From Sabethes cyaneus (lineage: Eukaryota; Arthropoda; Insecta; Diptera; Culicidae), in NCBI RefSeq assembly GCF_943734655.1, contig NC_071355.1, forward strand, positions 241,761,183 through 241,825,182: a stretch of DNA of 64,000 nt, given 5' to 3'. Every line of letters begins with the position of its first letter. The first letter of the stretch is position 1. Both the position numbers and the translations under genes were made by a program. A model generated the notes under the pieces. The model did not search any database. It saw only the letters and a program-made list of their open reading frames with translations, and was not told the origin of the DNA. Below, one piece after another: positions 55,201-64,000 of this stretch.

Positions 55201-56919
55201 TTGGCGGCGGTGTGGTCAATTCTAGTATCCAAAGATGTGCCCGGGACTGGAAAGTATTTGACTCCCCACCATATTCAGATTCTATGCATTTTAAGAATGT
55301 TAAGTGTTGATCGGGCGGCAGATGGCGTAGTTAGCCATCTATCGCAGGTACTGTCTGGACAAGGGAAATCGCTAGTGATGGGTTTAACTGCTACTTTATT
55401 GGCCTTGACCGGTCATAGACCTCGTGTCGTATGCTGCAACGAATATCTAATGAAGAGAGATCGACAAAACTTTGAACAGTTCATTACCATGTTTGATTTG
55501 AGCGACTCGATCATTTACAGCACGTTTGAGGACATGATGAATGATCTGATTTCTCCTGTTGTCAAGGGTGAACGCGTGCAGCTCCGAAGTTTACTAGAAC
55601 AGATGCTATTGGGTAACGAACAATCAAACTTAAATGAATTAGTTGCTGAAGATATGCCTAATTCAGTTCTTCTGATAGATGAAGTGGATGCTTTCTTCGC
55701 CTCTCAGTTCTATCGCGATGAGCACCGTACTGGTATCCAACTTAAGTTACCAGGATTGGATTTGATACAACAGCAAATATGGAACATTGTATCTCAGCGC
55801 AAATGCAGAAACGTCGATGAGATCATAAAAGATATCTATTCTTACATCGATTCGGAGGAAATGAAAAGAGAGGAAAAATTCCACGATTTTATTGCCAGTG
55901 AAAAACACTGCAAAATTTTGATGTTGGATGATGAAAAATTCGATAGTGACAGCTATAATAACAAAGAGCTTTTCGATAGACATCTGAAAAAAATGATTAA
56001 GTGCGCCTTGGATGTTTCCACTTTGCCGGCAGATAAATGGAATGACTATAAACTTAGTTCGCAAGGCACTATCCTTTGCAAGCAGAGAGAAGAGTTCGTA
56101 AACCGTGACAATAACAGTTATTATCACATGTTCAATTATTTCCGCCTGCGTGGTTCTAACTTTAGTACGGAAGTAGGAAGCGAAACCAACTACGGTTACT
56201 TTAATCTAAACTGCGCAATCTTTCCAAAGAGTTATCCTCTGATTCTTGGTGTTTCGGGTACACTCGCTGACTTTAATCAGTACGAAAAACAGTCTATTCA
56301 AAATCTGTATAACATCAGCGAAATGTCTCTCATGCCGACCTATTTCGGTGGTTCAAATCTTAGTTTTGACCAATCACAGGATTTTCGTGTTTTGGCCAGT
56401 GTTTCGGAGTGGGAGGCAGACATCTTTGCTCGGCTTAACGACATACTCGGCGCGAATAGATCCGCGCTTGTATTCTTCGAATCCGGCTTGCTGCTGAATA
56501 GTTTTCGCGATGAATATGGCAGCCAATTCGATAGGCTGAATGTCCTGACGGAGAATACGGAACCGGAATTGATGAATCAGTTTATCGAGGATGCGGGCGT
56601 GGCAAAAACCATTACGTTGGCAACAACCGGTATGGGACGTGGCGTCGACTATAAGTCCAGTGTTGCCATCGAAAAGCACGGTGGGCTGCATGTAATTCAG
56701 ACATTTTTCTCGCTCGATGTCAAGGAGGAAACCCATATTAAGGGCAGAACTGCTAGAAAAGACAACCACGGTAGCTACGAATTGATAACTTGTAAGGTGC
56801 ATCTGAATAACGCCGGTTTCTGTGAGGATAATTTGACTTACCGTAGCCTCCACGAGGCCCGACTAGCACGAGCTTTGAAGGATAATGAGTGGTTTTTGGA
56901 AGCTATCAATGACAGTTAA
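52208..56919 (+). CDS. SecA-motor protein with long novel N-terminal region, copy 1
   Basis: Join(52208..55013, 55082..56919), 1,547 residues. The 68-bp GT-AG intron is placed because the two halves fuse in frame (GAT G|AA TAT). Residues 1 to about 980 match no family I know: an acidic start conserved in copy 2 (EYEI), then a probably helical body. The last ~550 residues are a SecA-type DEAD motor: SGQGKS (GQGKS 1028-1032), ALTGHRPRVVCCNEYLMKRD, LIDEVDAFF (DEVD 1135-1138), GVSGTLAD (1325), LATTGMGRGVDYK (GMGRG 1452-1456) and KGRTARKDNHGS (GRTAR 1490-1494). Bacterial SecA uses these to hydrolyse ATP while threading preproteins. The protein stops about 55 residues past the last motif, so SecA's scaffold, wing and zinc tail are absent. 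ATPase activity is plausible; function is unknown. Confidence 0.85.
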
Positions 56920-57015
56920 CAAAATCGCGATACAATAATCTAGGTATATGAAATTCTACGAGCATTAGAGATGGATACTTTGAAAGATATCGAGTATCAA
57001 AACGAAAACTTTTGC

Positions 57016-57021
57016 AATAAA
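57016..57021 (+). terminator. Polyadenylation signal of SecA-like copy 1
   Basis: AATAAA lies 97 bp after the stop codon, a normal distance for an insect gene, and supports expression as a eukaryotic mRNA. Confidence 0.55.
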
Positions 57022-57945
57022 TGTTATTATTATTAAGATAAGTTATCTTTTCGCTTAAATTGCCCTACGAAATTGTAGTTTAAATTTAATGAGTCTCAGG
57101 TACTTTTTCCAGACTACTTATGTACTTAAATTCAAGGTAGTTCGCATGTATATATAACCGTATTCGAATCCACCTTTTTGACTACAATAGACGGAGGAAA
57201 AGACTAAAAATAACTCAATCCGCCCGTGCTGGTGGAGTTTGAGTTACGCCGCGTCGGGGTTTGTAGAGATTCCCTATTTACCCAATCCTCTGTGGTCCAA
57301 AAGTTCACCGATGTCTGCGAATCACAGGGTATGAGGAAATAGTTGGGTTCGAATCCGGTTGTAATTGGCTTCCATTATAGCTTGGTTCAATCTGCGGATC
57401 CCCCAACTTGCGTAAAGTAGAACGATCTACGAATCTAGTAAGAATTGCTCTTAAATGACTCTTCCTTATCTAATTTTCTGCTGTTTTCCCTTCACATCTT
57501 GTTATAAACGCCTTAAGTTCATTATTTTCTTCTGCCGTGCCAACCGTCTGTTGGAACGACTATCGTTACATATTAAAAGACAAATGAACAGTGCTGTGTC
57601 AAATATGTAATTTTATCTAATATTATTTTTTTTTGACGTGGGACTACATTTTCTGGCAAGTTAGGGTGTCATTCCAAAAAAGCGTTTTGAGCGTTAATAA
57701 TCCTGAACCCAGCGATTCACTTGTCGTCTTTCAATATTTTTGCACTGATCTATCAGAAAGAACTTTGTCACATCGTATTTATATTGGTTCTATTGCTAAA
57801 ATTTGTTCAAGCTTTATTACTTTAGCTTACTTTCAGCTTATTTCAGCTCTCTGTTAAGGTTAAATACTATACCACGAATGAAATAAATGCTTTAGAAATA
57901 GACCGATTTTTGCAGAAAGGTATAATGGTATAAATTCCCGATTTT
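57022..57945. other. Between SecA-like copies, no gene recognised
   Basis: No domain-bearing frame. A GGGTTCGAATCCGG sequence at about 57342-57356 looks like a tRNA T-arm, but no full tRNA fold was found around it. Confidence 0.45.
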
Positions 57946-58120
57946 AGAGGTACGATACTAGCCTAACTAAGTCATTTGTCCTATGTTCGAATCTCGACTG
58001 AGTAGTGCTGCTTAAAATCAGTCAGGAACAGGATCATTGTATTAGCTCCACAGTTGTCATGCATTCTAATAACCGGCTGCGAAGCCTGTCGACAAAAAAC
58101 AATCGAGAAACACGTTCATA
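57946..58120 (+). repeat. tRNA-derived SINE-like repeat
   Basis: A box-B-like TGTTCGAATCTCGACTG (about 57982-57998) follows a box-A-like TAGCCTAACTAAGTC at suitable spacing. The downstream stretch ACCGGCTGCGAAGCCTGTCG and an A-rich end resemble mosquito SINE bodies from memory. No terminal duplication was identified. Confidence 0.45.
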
Positions 58121-58774
58121 CCCCATGTTTTGCTTGTTCAACTCTTGAACTTATCACAGAAGGCAGAACAATTTTTTTTTATGAAAATACAACAAGATTT
58201 CTTTAGCAACTCATCAGAAATATTTTCTGATTCGAAATAGTTTTACTAAAATGTGTAATTTTAACTTCTGATTTTAACTTCTACTTCTGTCCTGTGTTTG
58301 TTTTGGTTGTTCGTGACTGGAGGATTTTCAATTTCACCAACATTATGATAGCGTAGATTCATACTTCTGACCATTTCCAAATTTGTATGCATATCATTGC
58401 TCTGTATATTGTAACACACTGAATTTACTACAGCTTTCCATTACCGATAAACAGGGTTGCCAGTAGGCTTTTTTTTTCCAAAATCTGGAATAAACTAGAA
58501 TGGCAGTTATTTTTTCCGACGAAAAGGCATTTTTTAAAAAAAAATCTGATACTTTGCTCACGGTAAAAGTAAAATTTTACTTGAAATATGATGTGATGAC
58601 TTTTGATGTGGACAACGGGAAGGAACGGTAATCTGGCATAATGTTTATTTATTTTGACATAATGGCAACTGGGCCGCTGTATTGCTGTATCAATATGTGT
58701 GTGTGAAAGTAATATTTTTTGTTGGCATGTCTACCTCACAGTAAACCTGTTCACGTATCTATACCATAATAAAA
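58121..58774. other. No gene recognised
   Basis: AT-rich. The sequence CAGGGTTGCCAGTAGGC at 58454-58470 looks like the end of another MITE. The promoter of SecA-like copy 2 should be near its right border. Confidence 0.4.
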
Positions 58775-58895
58775 ATCAGTGCATTAAAAAGCGGTGGTAT
58801 GGCGAATCCCATGGTGCATGGTTGTGTTTTATAAAATACCATTATTGTTGTTGTTTTAACGTGGTAATACAATTTAAATACCTTCTGCCTTTTGG
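58775..58895 (+). promoter_or_regulatory. 5' UTR exon of SecA-like copy 2
   Basis: Aligns with 51881-52003 upstream of copy 1 (ATCAGTGCATTAAAAA, GTTTTATAAA, TTCTG..TTTTGGGTAAGT). It ends at a GG|GTAAGT donor at 58895/58896. The acceptor is TTTCAG at 63072-63077, giving a leader intron of 4,182 bp. Confidence 0.6.
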
Positions 58896-59364
58896 GTAAG
58901 TAATTTTGTTGAATAAACGAAAAAAAATTAATTGAATTCTAAAAGTTACTGTGTAGTAGAATATATACTGGAAGAATCAAATGAAAAAAGGTCAAAGTTG
59001 AGAATTTATTAAGAGCAGGGATGGCAACAAAATCACTTCTAGCGATTAAGATCATTGGAGCGATCAGATTCAGATTCGTTGACATCACTATTTGTAAGCG
59101 ACAAATACTTTGTCATGATCTGTACAGATTATGATAAATCTCATGTCAGACCATGTTCATTGCATGATTGCCTTGAGGAATATAACAGATACAGACGATT
59201 GGTTGTGTGGTCAATACAAACAGACGAATGGTGGTTTCAATACAAACAACACGAGTAACCTTTTTTTCGCAGCTAGATAAGATTTTACACTGTGATCGAC
59301 TGCCGAGACTGTTTAGAGAATAAAATTTTGTGATTAATGCTAAAGATTCACTGTTTGTCATGTA

Positions 59365-62300
59365 GGAGGAAGTCCCCTAGCGCCGGACAGCTCCCAATAC
59401 CGGACACTTCTGACTTTCATAGTTCAAATGGTGTAGTGGTGTAATGGTGTGTAGTAGCTAATAAGATAAAATCAACAAAAAAGACAAAAAATTAGCATGT
59501 GTGATTTTATATATCAGAATCATTCGTGAAAACAGAGATTTGTTTGTTTTTTATCTACCGCCGATAGAATTGTTGTGCTTCGGGTAATTTTCGGATCAGC
59601 ATTACAGCGTTATTCGGTCGGATAAAATCTCGTTTTTCATGTATAAAATATCGTTTATTAAATATTTTACAAACTCCATAGTTCATTTTTCCACAAAGAT
59701 ATTCAATCTGTTAAAAATATAGATTGTACTTAGTGATTCCCGTCCGGACACCCAAAACCCCAAAACCGGACAGTTAAATGCTTTACTTGGTTCAGTCAAA
59801 TTCTTGGATGAAATCAAGATTTTGCAAAAAAACATCACTCATACCGAACCGGTTATCTTCTTAAATAATTAAAAAGCAAGAAAATCAGTTGATGATAATA
59901 TTTTCGAAGAAAATAGAAGAGCTTCTTCGATGCAGCTTAGCTTAGCTTAGCTTAGACTGATTGCACATATCAATGGTTGCACTCAGTGATTGACCCGAAC
60001 CAGTGAAATTGCACAATGAATCAAGTGAATGAGGTTGGGAGTGACCGATCATCCTCACTGTGCAAAATTCAGTGACTCGATATATAAAGGGTCAATAACT
60101 GCGCCGGCCACGTCCTTGCAATCAGATGGGATTGGGGAAGGAGTGTTAGTGTAATCTTTGCTGTTTTTGGGACCGTGTTAACCTCTGCATCCCTGCAAAG
60201 ATTACAGGAAGGAGTTGCGACTTGTTAGTAAGGCAGGTTTCGTTGGATCGGGATTCACCTTGATGAGTGATGTGATCGTTATTCTTTGAATTTATTTATT
60301 TTATATAAAACGATTAGAATTATTACATATTTAAGTATTTTTAAGTCGACAGTCCAGATAAACCTGTTCAAGATATTTTAGTTTTGCGAACAGATTTATA
60401 CAAGAGAAATTTTTTTAGCTTTGCTTGGAAATAGTGTAAACAGGCAGAGAATTGTTGGATCGAGGTACCGAGTAAAATGTGCTATCATTATTGGTAGCAA
60501 AATAAATTCCAAACCGCTGGTCGTAGGGAGTTTCGCTATAGGCATCCGCGATTATGATTTGTTTCTGTAAATAGCAGTTTTCTGAGAAAATCGCGCGTAT
60601 GAGTTATGGTGTATACATTAATCGTTTCGTTTACTACAGAGAATGAGCATGATGTACTGATATTGGATCCGCGTGTTTTAATAGTATATAGTCAATATGT
60701 ATGAAAAAGATTGACTATCGGGCATCTTAAACTTCAACCAGCACAAAAGGAAAAGAATGTTGGTTATCAATTACTTTGCTAATCAGTTCACTCCAAATAC
60801 TCTACGAATAAATGAGTATACTCAATGACTTGACCACGTATCACTTGATCTACTTGAAAATTGAGCATCACTATTTCCAGCCCAACCGCTGCTTATATCG
60901 AAGACTGAGTTCTGGAGTCTTCGCTTATATCAATGTATCGCAATCATACTCCTAAACCATTAAACAATGAATATGCTGGATGTTTTAATCCCTTCTGTGG
61001 ATCAAGCATTAATGCGTATGAGAACAAAAGATTCTTCACTTGAAAAAATCGAATTGGAGTATTCCGATGCAATCCGAACTGCTTCAGATTAGTCTCACAT
61101 CCCCACAATCAGATAATCATATTCATAAAGATATCTGTCTTCATAAACCAAAAACCACCGTAATTTTGAACAAATATGTACCGTTGTCAACACGTCTCAT
61201 TATCATACAAAATCAACTGGTAAACAACAGGCTCACTATATTCTCCCTCTGGTATGGATCATTAAATGCAGTGATCTAATGCAAATACTAGAGAAAACCC
61301 AAATTCCGACGCCACATGGGAAGTTCAAGAGAGTAAAAGAGATCGTGGTATACGTACAAGGCATCCGGGCCTGAGCTCGATACGTATAAAAACTATACTG
61401 CAACTATACCGGGCAAAAATATTATGCTTTTTTGCAAGTAAAACAGATACCCTAGTTCCGCTCGAGCCCACCGTAGCAAGGACGGAGAATACTGCGACCG
61501 TCTTGCTAGACTAGATTGTCGACTTTGCACGATTGATAATGTAGTTAGCACCCGCAAAGTCTCTGCGCACTAGATTCAACATCCCCTCGCGGACCCAAAG
61601 TAGCAATATCGAGGACTTCACCAAAATCACGCGTTAAAACTCGTTTAAGAACCGTCACGTTAAAAAATTCACATCTCCGTGATTGTACCGTGCAGAACAA
61701 AAATCACGTATACTCGGCTCTTAATCTGAGACAAACATTATTGCAAATTACATTTAAATTTCTGCGCGAATTAGTGCACCTGCTAAATTTTTGAAACTGC
61801 TATGCATTCAAAGCAAAATGAAATTGAAAAAGTTATGGATTTTTTCAAATGTAAACACAACATTAATATTTAAAATTTACTTAAAAAATTAGATAAATAA
61901 TGCATAACATTGATAGACCGACAGCGCGCAACTCTGGGTTAAAAATATTAGCCGCCTATGTACCTATCATCTTCAAAACAAAAATGCAATATTGCATTCC
62001 TGAATTTTAGTTGCAACACCTTACGCCTCCAAAAGAAAGAGAGAATTTCTGATCAATTTATGTTATGTTTTACCAGCAGTTTAAAATCTGCGTCAAGCGA
62101 GCTAATCCAGGCTGAATAGACATGTTCACGATATATTTGCAACACGAATATCCCGTATATTCAAAATAAATACTATTGTGTGCAAAAGGCAAAAACGAGA
62201 ACATCCCCGTTACTTCTCCCTCTCACACAAAAGCAGACACAAATTAGTAGCTTTGTATACTCGATTGAATCCTTGCATACCTAGCGACGCCAGCTAGGAT

Positions 62301-62961
62301 AGGAATTAAGATTATATATCCGCATCATTCCAAACGGGCAAATACGTATAAGATAGAAAGAGAACGAAAATATGTGTGTACTGCCCGCTGTCGTGCCGCC
62401 ACTCTGTTTATTAGCGCATCAGTATTTGTATTTGCGCATACGAAATAACTGGGAAAACGGCTTGAAAGGAACGAGCTGGAACGGAACACAATCAAATAAA
62501 ATAAATTTTTTTGATACTTCCTTTGGCGATAATCCCGTTCCTGATCACTATAGTGGCTATATCTCAAAATATTACTAGTCACCGTTAACTATTGCACTTT
62601 ATTAACACTTATTTTCTAATATAGAACACTTAAAACACATTGAAAAATCAAAAATATTCACGAGCACACACGACTGAGTTACCGCTCCCTAGAAGAGCTT
62701 CTTCGATGCAGTGTATAAAAAACTGTTGATTTTTATTCAAGGCCATTTTTCCAATATCTTTAGTCAACAAGCAAGCAAGAAATTTTGGTTCAAAATCACT
62801 CGAAACGAGAATCGCAATGTCACCCCTGAATTGGTTAAGTGTCCGGTACTGGAAGACACAATTTTTTACTAATGATTTTTATCGATTCTTCATTTGGCTC
62901 CTAAATTGATTCGTTAGTGATGCAAGTACCCTTAGGTGTCCGGTACTGGGGGACTTCCCCC
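59365..62961. mobile_element. TA-flanked element nested in the hAT-like insertion
   Basis: The terminal inverted repeats GGAGGAAGTCCCCTAG (left) and CTGGGGGACTTCCCCC (right) are flanked by TA on both sides. Subterminal ACCGGACACTT / GTGTCCGGTACTGG sequences repeat in inverted form. It reads as a non-autonomous TA-target element, enlarged by the insertion at 59936-62689. No transposase frame was seen. Confidence 0.68.
59936..62689. mobile_element. Third-level insertion with a 22-bp direct repeat
   Basis: TAGAAGAGCTTCTTCGATGCAG is present at both 59914-59935 and 62690-62711. Between the copies the insert begins CTTAGCTTAGCTTAGCTTAG. A duplication of this length suggests target-primed (LINE/SINE-type) insertion, but no RT frame is visible and the right end is not A-rich. 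Confidence 0.55.
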
Positions 62962-63108
62962 TACTGTACGGATTGTGATCTGTGCGTGTGGCGATAACTC
63001 ACAGATTTGATCAAAATCACTGATTTTCCATCCCTGATTAAGAGGCTAACTCATTTGATGGTTTTTTTTTGTTTCAGATCCTTTGTTTTACAAATATAGT
63101 GTTACAGA

Positions 63109-64000
63109 ATGGCATCTGTTTATGAGATCAATCAACCAGCTCAAAGCGACATCGAAAATGAATATGAAATAATAAATATAGATGGATCGATAGATATTCT
63201 GGCTGGGCCGGGAACCGGTACGGATAGTGGCAAACAAGAAGATACTGATGGTAGTGATGTTAGAAAAGACGCAAAAAAATCTGAGCGAACGGACGCTGCA
63301 ACCGGTGAAGGCAGTTTGAATGTGGAAACCCACCAGGAAGATGAAGGAAGAGACGAAAACCTGCAGAAACATAGGGGAACGCCTAAACCAACAGGTGCTC
63401 ACAAACAAATTATGTTCGAAATGTATGACAATATCGTATTACCGATTCTGTCAATAACTTCAAAAATAGAAGCTCTGAAGATAGACCCGCAGCTAGAATC
63501 TGTGCTATCTAAAGGTACCTTCGCGCAAACCCAGGACAAGGAGAAGTACAAACTTGAACCGGAAAACATTAGGTATGCGCATTATGGTGGTAAAGGCCAA
63601 AACCTGCATGAAGATACAGCGAAATCGCCACCAAAACCAGCAGATGATTGTTCAGGACCTACAAAACTAGACCCGCAACTGGAAACTGCGCAGATAATAG
63701 ATAATGGAGTACTGCTAAAATGTCCGGATGAGATCACAATTTCTCGGCAGTATATCAAACAAAAAGCTACAATATCCAAGCAAATCGACCAGTTGGGGAT
63801 TTCCGCACGGCTCACATTCTGCAATTTAGATATTAAACTGTACAACGAAGGATGCTTAATGGCGCTAGATTACAATTTGCTAGCCAAAGTACGAATCCTC
63901 GACACGCAACTTGTGTTTGAAGCTAACGACTTTGCTACAGCAAAAAAAGTTTTACTTGAGCAGCTTCGGATTGTTAACGTTTTGCAGGATGATTTGATGT
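63109..64000 (+). CDS. SecA-motor protein copy 2, amino-terminal part, runs off the window
   Basis: Open without interruption for 297 codons to the edge. It starts MASVYEINQPAQSDIENEYE, echoing copy 1. Residues about 20-190 are a diverged acidic, Lys/Gln-rich linker longer than in copy 1, with two DPQLE repeats (KIDPQLES and KLDPQLET) and two PKP motifs. From about 200 it aligns closely with copy 1 from about residue 150: LLKCPDEITISRQYIKQKA, DQLGISARLTFCNLDIKLYN and KKVLLEQLRIVNVLQDDLM. The motor should lie to the right, beyond the window. The ATG is chosen by alignment with copy 1 and by its leader exon starting at 63078. Confidence 0.85.
   Translation, partial: MASVYEINQPAQSDIENEYEIINIDGSIDILAGPGTGTDSGKQEDTDGSDVRKDAKKSERTDAATGEGSLNVETHQEDEGRDENLQKHRGTPKPTGAHKQIMFEMYDNIVLPILSITSKIEALKIDPQLESVLSKGTFAQTQDKEKYKLEPENIRYAHYGGKGQNLHEDTAKSPPKPADDCSGPTKLDPQLETAQIIDNGVLLKCPDEITISRQYIKQKATISKQIDQLGISARLTFCNLDIKLYNEGCLMALDYNLLAKVRILDTQLVFEANDFATAKKVLLEQLRIVNVLQDDLM

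Larger units (their letters stand above)
59016..63036. mobile_element. hAT-like insertion in the leader intron of copy 2
   Basis: Ends CAGGGATGGC and CCATCCCTG are inverted repeats, and ATTAAGAG is duplicated directly outside (59008-59015 and 63037-63044). An 8-bp duplication with a CAG-type end fits hAT. Inner ends share AAAATCACT motifs. Removing it leaves an intron of about 153 bp, close to the 173 bp of the aligned segment in copy 1. It is itself interrupted by the element at 59365-62961; no transposase was seen. Confidence 0.8.

Noticed and set aside
52208..56919. SecA-like gene as bacterial contamination or a recent symbiont insertion
   Set aside because: It has a GT-AG intron that must be removed to keep the frame, a eukaryotic polyadenylation signal, a duplicated leader with an intron, AT-rich insect-like codon use, and flanks of mosquito-type MITEs. 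No bacterial operon neighbours or Shine-Dalgarno pattern are present.
52208..56919. SecA-like gene as the product of a transposon
   Set aside because: No terminal repeats or target duplication surround the two copies together, and the motifs are of a SecA motor, not of a Helitron, Polinton or transposase helicase.
57342..57356. tRNA gene suggested by GGGTTCGAATCCGG
   Set aside because: Only a T-arm-like sequence is present; no matching acceptor stem or anticodon arm could be folded around it.

Overview
This is nuclear DNA from an insect, most likely a mosquito and probably a culicine. The reasons are short GT-AG introns inside three conserved animal genes next to long transposon-filled introns, AT-rich intergenic DNA, dense decayed non-LTR retrotransposons, many MITEs and a BEL/Pao element. 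The species assignment is an inference from genome style; no species-specific locus was used.

Layout. 1-5.7 kb: non-coding DNA with a CpG-rich possible first exon (1.2-1.6 kb), reverse-transcriptase (RT) scraps and a TTAA-flanked MITE. 5,717-13,318: a complete, apparently young BEL/Pao LTR retrotransposon with 686-bp LTRs that differ at one visible base, a GTGAC target duplication and one open 2,083-residue Gag-Pol that carries a PHD-type zinc finger. 14.5-15.3 kb: RT remnant. 16.1-17.2 kb (minus): Cdk1. 17.2-19.3 kb: a divergent promoter region loaded with a pogo-like end and an array of about 218-bp near-perfect hairpins. 19.4-20.1 kb (plus): the eRF1 glutamine methyltransferase N6AMT1/HemK2. 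22-29 kb: a broken RNase H-bearing LINE, a hAT-like MITE and further RT scraps. 29.9-39.4 kb (minus): the G-protein alpha subunit concertina (G-alpha-12/13), five exons read here, with an 8.4-kb intron full of retroelement debris; its amino-terminal exon was not found. 39.4-51.9 kb: no host gene seen; a 6.9-kb TA-flanked repeat holds TTAA elements and a roughly 100-bp minisatellite.

52.2-64 kb holds the most unusual content: two tandem plus-strand paralogues of a large protein whose last ~550 residues form a SecA-type DEAD motor, although SecA is the bacterial and plastid preprotein-translocase ATPase. The first copy is complete (two coding exons, 1,547 residues). The second is open to the window edge (297 codons seen). 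All main motor motifs are recognisable with SecA-like spacing, but the SecA carboxy-terminal scaffold, wing and zinc-binding regions are absent, and about 1,000 residues of unrecognised sequence precede the motor. Introns, a polyadenylation signal and a duplicated 5' leader with an intron show a resident eukaryotic gene family. In the second copy the leader intron has been enlarged from about 150 bp to 4.2 kb by a hAT-like insertion that itself contains two further nested insertions.

The conserved genes have unrelated housekeeping or signalling roles (cell cycle, translation-termination factor methylation, Rho-linked G-protein signalling); nothing suggests they work as a cluster. The SecA-like pair is a lineage-specific tandem expansion of unknown function.
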